From NCBI GenBank assembly GCA_031423155.1, contig JANPEZ010000049.1:1-9202 (forward strand): a stretch of 9,202 bases of DNA. The letters are read 5' to 3'. Made by a program: the position numbers and the translations under genes. The DNA is from JANPEZ01 sp031423155 (GTDB lineage Bacteria; Actinomycetota; UBA4738; HRBIN12). The notes under the pieces are model-generated. The model did no database searches, was not told where the DNA came from, and saw only the letters and a program-made list of their open reading frames with translations. Numbering within the stretch: the first letter of the stretch is position 1; the number at the start of each line of letters is the position of its first letter. This document shows positions 6,307 through 9,202 of the stretch, piece by piece.

Positions 6307-7454
6307 AGGGCCTCCAAGTAGCCGTCCAGATTCCGGCGGGTCTCCCGGAGCGAATCGCCGCCGAACTTCTCCAGCATGGCGTCGGCGATGGTGAACGCCA
6401 CTACGGCCTCACCGACCACCCCGCCCGCGGGGACGGCGCACACGTCGGTCCGCTGCTTGATGGCGACGTCGGGCTTTCCGGTCGAGATGTCGACGGTGGC
6501 CAAGGGCTTGGGCACCGAGGAGAACGGCTTCATCGCCGCGCGTATCCGGATCGGCTGCCCTGTGCTCATGCCTCCCTCGATACCTCCGGCGCGGGCCGTC
6601 TTGCGGGAGAGCGATCCCGAACGCATCACGATCTCGTCGTGGGCGGCCGAACCCGGGCGCGCCGCCGTCGCGAACCCATCGCCGACCTCGACACCCTTGA
6701 CCGACTGGATACTCATCAGCCCTTGCGCCAGGCGGGCATCGAGCTTGCGGTCCCAGTGAACGTGCGAACCGAGTCCTGGGGGCAGGCCGTGCACGATCAC
6801 CTCGAAGACGCCCCCGATCGTGTCGCGGGCTTTCCTCACGCGATCGATCTCGGTGACCATCTTCGCGCCGGTCATCTCATCCAGGCATCGGACCGGTGAC
6901 GCGTCGATCGCATCGATGTCCTCGGGAATGGGCATGCGCGCCCTCGAAGACATCTTGACCCTTCCTATCTGAACCACGTGTGACACCACGTGTATCCCGA
7001 GTTCAGCGAGCAGACACTTGCAGAAGCAGCCGATGCTCACCCGCGCCGCGGTCTCGCGCGCGCTCGCGCGCTCCAGCACGTTGCGTACGTCATCGAATCC
7101 GTACTTCTGAGCGCCGGCCAGGTCGGCGTGACCCGGCCGCGGCCGGGTCAGTTTCTGCCCCGACTCGACCTGACCTTCGACACCCATCAGGTCGACGTAC
7201 TTGGCCTCCCACTCGGCGTTGGGGATGCTCACTCCGATCGGGGACCCCAGGGTGAGACCGTGCCGGACTCCGCTCACGATCTCGATGGGATCGGTCTCGA
7301 ACTTCTGACGCCCTCCCCTGCCGTATCCGTGACGACGTCGAGCGAGTTCACCTGCCAGTTCCTTCGGAGACACGGGTACTGCGGCGGGCATGCCCTCCAG
7401 GATCGCCAGCAGTCCCTTCCCATGGGATTCGCCGGCGGTCAGGAAACGCAACAT
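6303..7454 (-). CDS. aroC: Chorismate synthase
   Basis: FMN-dependent enzyme that removes phosphate from EPSP to make chorismate, the last step of the shared aromatic pathway. The 383 residues hold the three family signatures: GESHGKGL (8-15), ERASARET (128-135 region) and QRTDVCAVPAGGVVGEA (334-350 region). The substrate and flavin regions RRHGYGRGGRQ (40-50), TRPRPGHADLAG (103-114) and GGIEGGMSTGQPI (290-302) are also present. The start is ATG at 7454, giving the MLRFLTAGESHG N-terminus usual for actinobacterial AroC. GTG at 7460 is also in frame but would add two residues. No Shine-Dalgarno sequence precedes either, and a TATGAT box six bases before the ATG suggests a leaderless mRNA. aroC is the first gene of the aro-efp-nusB transcript, although the pathway order would place it last. 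The EPSP synthase gene aroA is not in the window. Confidence 0.96.
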   Translation of the reverse strand: MLRFLTAGESHGKGLLAILEGMPAAVPVSPKELAGELARRRHGYGRGGRQKFETDPIEIVSGVRHGLTLGSPIGVSIPNAEWEAKYVDLMGVEGQVESGQKLTRPRPGHADLAGAQKYGFDDVRNVLERASARETAARVSIGCFCKCLLAELGIHVVSHVVQIGRVKMSSRARMPIPEDIDAIDASPVRCLDEMTGAKMVTEIDRVRKARDTIGGVFEVIVHGLPPGLGSHVHWDRKLDARLAQGLMSIQSVKGVEVGDGFATAARPGSAAHDEIVMRSGSLSRKTARAGGIEGGMSTGQPIRIRAAMKPFSSVPKPLATVDISTGKPDVAIKQRTDVCAVPAGGVVGEAVVAFTIADAMLEKFGGDSLRETRRNLDGYLEAL

Positions 7455-7460
7455 GGGCAC

Positions 7461-7466
7461 ATCATA
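7461..7466 (-). promoter_or_regulatory. aroC operon -10 box TATGAT, leaderless geometry
   Basis: TATGAT matches TATAAT at five of six positions. Six bases separate it from the ATG at 7454, so the expected start of transcription falls on the A of the start codon. No good -35 hexamer is found at 16-18 bases. A TTGGCA lies at 7490-7495, but its 23-base spacing is too long. The box stands just after two terminator-like hairpins of the pilus operon. Confidence 0.6.
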
Positions 7467-7501
7467 GGCAAGCCCGCCCGGTCCGAACCTGCCAAAGGCG
7501 A

Positions 7502-7525
7502 GGGCGGCCCCTCACGGAGCCGCCC
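7502..7525 (-). terminator. Second hairpin at the end of the pil operon
   Basis: In mRNA sense GGGCGGCUCC pairs fully with GGGGCCGCCC (one U-G pair) around a GUGA tetraloop: a ten-pair, very GC-rich stem. The bases after it (UCGCCUUU) are only partly U-rich, as is common for terminators in GC-rich actinobacteria. The stem is symmetrical, so its strand is assigned from the operon it follows. Confidence 0.65.
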
Positions 7526-7531
7526 CCGCAG

Positions 7532-7567
7532 ACCGGCGACCGCTCCCCCCGAGTGCGGACCGCCGGT
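7532..7567 (-). terminator. First hairpin at the end of the pil operon
   Basis: ACCGGCG pairs with CGCCGGT over seven bases, and inside it CCGC pairs with GCGG after a small bulge. The stem begins 18 bases after the stop codon of the pilP-like gene. There is no U run. Together with the next hairpin it looks like a tandem terminator, or an mRNA 3'-end protecting structure. Confidence 0.5.
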
Positions 7568-7584
7568 GATCTACGTCCCAGGTC

Positions 7585-8157
7585 TCACTTGGGCGACTGG
7601 GCGCAAAGGTCGAAGGACTCGCTCCCGTAGAGGAAGCTCGCGCACTCGTTCGCCAGATCGATGGACTCGACCTGGTAGTTGGATGCGAACCTCTCGCCGT
7701 CTGCCCGGATGTAGACCGTTCCGTCGACGTCCACCTGAACCTTTGCGACTCCGCCGCTGCTGAACACCGATTGCAGGGTCACGAGATGACCGCCTACCGT
7801 CAGGCTCGAGGGCACCGACGGGCTCGGAGATCCGCTCCCGCTGGGGCTTCCGCTCCCACTAGGACTCCCACTGCCGCTGGGACTCCCGCTGGTGCCGGGA
7901 GACTGCAGGGACGGAGGTATCGAGAAAGGATCTCGTCCGCTGAAGACGTGGACCGGCGGCAACGTCACACCCGGTGTCGGCGAGACGCTGGGACTCTCCG
8001 TCGGGGCCGGTCCACCGGTTCCCGAAGCGATCGGCGCCGGCGGAACCTCCTCGCCGCCGCCGCTCAGTACCTTCAAGAGCAGGAATGCCACGATGGCCAG
8101 GCCGGCGACGGCCCCCAGGACTATCAGCGCGCGTCGGTCTCTCTCGGTCAATGCCAT
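7585..8157 (-). CDS. Membrane-anchored PilP/GspC-like type IV pilus protein (tentative)
   Basis: A 190-residue protein of unknown exact role at the end of a pilN-pilO operon. It has a short basic N-terminus and one membrane helix at about 10-31. A long Pro/Ser/Gly/Thr-rich linker (32-118) contains four six-residue GSPSGS-type repeats at 91-114. A folded C-terminal part (119-190) is predicted as beta-strands by its alternating pattern (HLVTLQSVF, AKVQVDVDGTVYIRADGERF). GRDPF at 74-78 resembles the RDPF motif of PilP and related GspC-type proteins, and position after pilO is where pilP stands in classical operons. PilP is a lipoprotein, however, and this protein has no lipobox. Cysteines 172 and 185 are the only two and could form a disulphide outside the membrane. 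The ATG at 8157 is two bases after the pilO stop with GGGAG seven bases upstream. Role as inner-membrane alignment-complex partner is inference. Confidence 0.75.
   Translation of the reverse strand: MALTERDRRALIVLGAVAGLAIVAFLLLKVLSGGGEEVPPAPIASGTGGPAPTESPSVSPTPGVTLPPVHVFSGRDPFSIPPSLQSPGTSGSPSGSGSPSGSGSPSGSGSPSPSVPSSLTVGGHLVTLQSVFSSGGVAKVQVDVDGTVYIRADGERFASNYQVESIDLANECASFLYGSESFDLCAQSPK
7816..7887 (-). repeat. Four imperfect 18-base repeats coding GSPSGS units
   Basis: Residues 91-114 of the pilP-like protein are GSPSGS three times and then GSPSPS, coded by imperfect 18-base tandem units that differ mainly at third positions. This is a flexible linker sequence likely to vary in copy number between strains. 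Confidence 0.8.
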
Positions 8158-8159
8158 CG

Positions 8160-8792
8160 TCAGGCTCCCGGACTCGGGCTGGGGATCGCGGCAGGGACGA
8201 CGACCGGAGCTTCAGGTTGCGTGGGTCCGGGTTGTCCTCCCGGACCAGAACTTGAGTCGGTCGTGTAGAACTCGACGACGATCTGCATGGATATCTGCCC
8301 CACCGAACTGGTACTGCTCGTCGAAGGCGCCAGCGAGATGCTCAGAACCTTCGCTGCCCGCGGGAAGGTTTCCATCTTGAAAGCGAACTCTGCCAGCGCG
8401 AAGTAGGTGCCGGTAACGGTGATGTTGGCCGATAGCGTCGAGTAACCGATATCGCTGAAGACCGGGACTCCCGGTGTCACCGAGAAGAGCTCCACGGAGG
8501 ATTGGTCGGCGCTCGTGCGCAGCAGGTTGATGAGCCCGGGAAGGTCGATCGTCGGAGGCAGTTGCTGCTCGACCTTGCGGATCTGCCGCCGGTATGCGGG
8601 CGCGGCCAGCTCGTCGGCCTTCAGGACGGCAAGCTGTGCCCGCAGCGAGGATTCCTGACCGCGAACGTCATCCAGAGACTTCTGCGCGACCGAGACGGCG
8701 TTCATCTTCGGCAGCACGAAGAAGAACACCGCCAAGATGCAGACCGCGATCGATGCGGCGGCGGCGATGAGGGGCCCGCGTTTCTCGCTCAT
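8160..8792 (-). CDS. pilO: Type IV pilus inner-membrane protein PilO
   Basis: PilO pairs with PilN in the inner-membrane alignment complex that links the cytoplasmic PilM and motor proteins to the pilus. The 210 residues have a membrane helix at 7-27, a coiled-coil segment at about 31-78 ending in QLPP, and a ferredoxin-like domain. DLPGLINLLRTSADQSSV (83-100), VTGTYFALAEFAFKMETFPR (126-145) and VLSISL (149-154) are typical PilO blocks. Odd for the family is a proline-, serine- and glycine-rich tail from about 176 to the end. The ATG at 8792 shares ATGA with the pilN stop. Order, size and fold support the call; sequence conservation in this family is low. Confidence 0.88.
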   Translation of the reverse strand: MSEKRGPLIAAAASIAVCILAVFFFVLPKMNAVSVAQKSLDDVRGQESSLRAQLAVLKADELAAPAYRRQIRKVEQQLPPTIDLPGLINLLRTSADQSSVELFSVTPGVPVFSDIGYSTLSANITVTGTYFALAEFAFKMETFPRAAKVLSISLAPSTSSTSSVGQISMQIVVEFYTTDSSSGPGGQPGPTQPEAPVVVPAAIPSPSPGA

Positions 8793-9202
8793 CCGCCCGC
8801 CACCGCTTCGGCGCCCTTCGCTCCACGCGGGGTCAGCGCGTCGGAGGAAAGGTCCACGCCGCTTGAGAAGGTGTAGATGTCGGTGTCCTCGGCCTGCTCA
8901 GCGAAACTTTGGATCCATGGGTTGACCCAGCCCTTGACCTTCTCCAGGTTCGTGAGCCAGGCGGACAGCGTGCTCGTTCCCTTGGCGGTCCCTCCGAAGG
9001 TGAGCTGGCCGATCAGCTGGACGCCGCCCGCGGGCACCTCGGTCGTGGCCGTCCCCGGATCGTTCGTCTTGGCCGAGAACGTCGTCAGGTATTCGTCCGT
9101 GGGGATGACCCTGGAAAGGTCGACCAAGATCCCGGAGAAGGAGACCTCGTTGGCGAAGACCGCTGCAAGCACCTTCTGTGCGTTGTCCGCCTGAGCCTTG
9201 AG
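8789..9202 (-). CDS. pilN: Type IV pilus protein PilN, C-terminal part (partial)
   Basis: PilN is the partner of PilO. Its short cytoplasmic N-terminus binds PilM and its periplasmic domain dimerises with PilO. The frame is open to the right edge of the window, so the 137 residues seen are the C-terminal part; the membrane helix and PilM-binding peptide lie outside. VLAAVFANEVSFSGILVDLSRVIP near the start is the usual PilN block after the coiled coil. It is followed by a ferredoxin-like beta-alpha domain with VQLIGQLTFGG and a helix TLSAWLTNLEKVKGW. GTG at 9172 is internal, not the start. The call rests on these blocks and on the overlap with pilO. Confidence 0.85.
   Translation of the reverse strand, partial: LKAQADNAQKVLAAVFANEVSFSGILVDLSRVIPTDEYLTTFSAKTNDPGTATTEVPAGGVQLIGQLTFGGTAKGTSTLSAWLTNLEKVKGWVNPWIQSFAEQAEDTDIYTFSSGVDLSSDALTPRGAKGAEAVAGG

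Noticed and set aside
6974..6993. CCACGTGT repeated twice, each with a CACGTG palindrome, looking like an operator
   Set aside because: It lies inside aroC and codes the normal HVVSHVV stretch; the repetition follows from the repeated amino acids.
7490..7495. TTGGCA as -35 box of the aroC promoter
   Set aside because: The match is five of six, but the 23-base spacing to TATGAT is outside the working range of housekeeping promoters.

Overview
This is a GC-rich, gene-dense bacterial chromosome segment made almost entirely of housekeeping genes read on the minus strand. The organism is most likely an actinobacterium, probably from a deep or uncultivated lineage. I infer this from the GC-ending codons, frequent GTG and TTG starts, the Mycobacterium-like sequence of the type II dehydroquinase, an EF-P with a KPGKGG loop, a mycobacterial-style PyrR leader, and an apparent leaderless promoter. 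I see no mobile element, CRISPR array, tRNA or rRNA.

Read in the direction of transcription (right to left), the window starts with the end of a type IV pilus inner-membrane operon: pilN (cut by the window edge), pilO, and a small membrane-anchored protein with a PilP/GspC-like RDPF motif. This unit ends in two strong GC hairpins. A TATGAT -10 box follows, placed so that transcription would begin on the first base of the aroC start codon. From there runs a tightly packed cluster aroC-aroK-aroB-aroQ (chorismate synthase, shikimate kinase, 3-dehydroquinate synthase, type II 3-dehydroquinase), then an M24 Xaa-Pro peptidase, efp and nusB. All junctions from aroC to the peptidase gene are overlaps, which implies translational coupling. 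The rest of the cluster has gaps of 4 to 13 bases.

The only plus-strand gene is a short tatA, convergent with nusB and divergent from the pyrimidine operon. The pyr operon (pyrR-pyrB-pyrC, with pyrC cut by the left edge) has its own promoter. Its leader carries an RNA hairpin with the PyrR recognition core UCCNGNGAGGY. One arm of that hairpin covers the ribosome binding site of an uncharted 17-codon leader ORF whose stop overlaps the pyrR start codon. This points to PyrR-mediated translational repression passed down the operon by coupled translation, and it is the most interesting element in the window.

Together the genes cover shikimate-pathway steps of aromatic synthesis, early UMP synthesis under feedback by PyrR, translation and antitermination factors (EF-P, NusB), protein export (TatA) and pilus assembly. 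The only non-coding stretches above 100 bases are 1876-2068 (divergent promoters plus pyr leader) and 7455-7584 (terminators plus aroC promoter).
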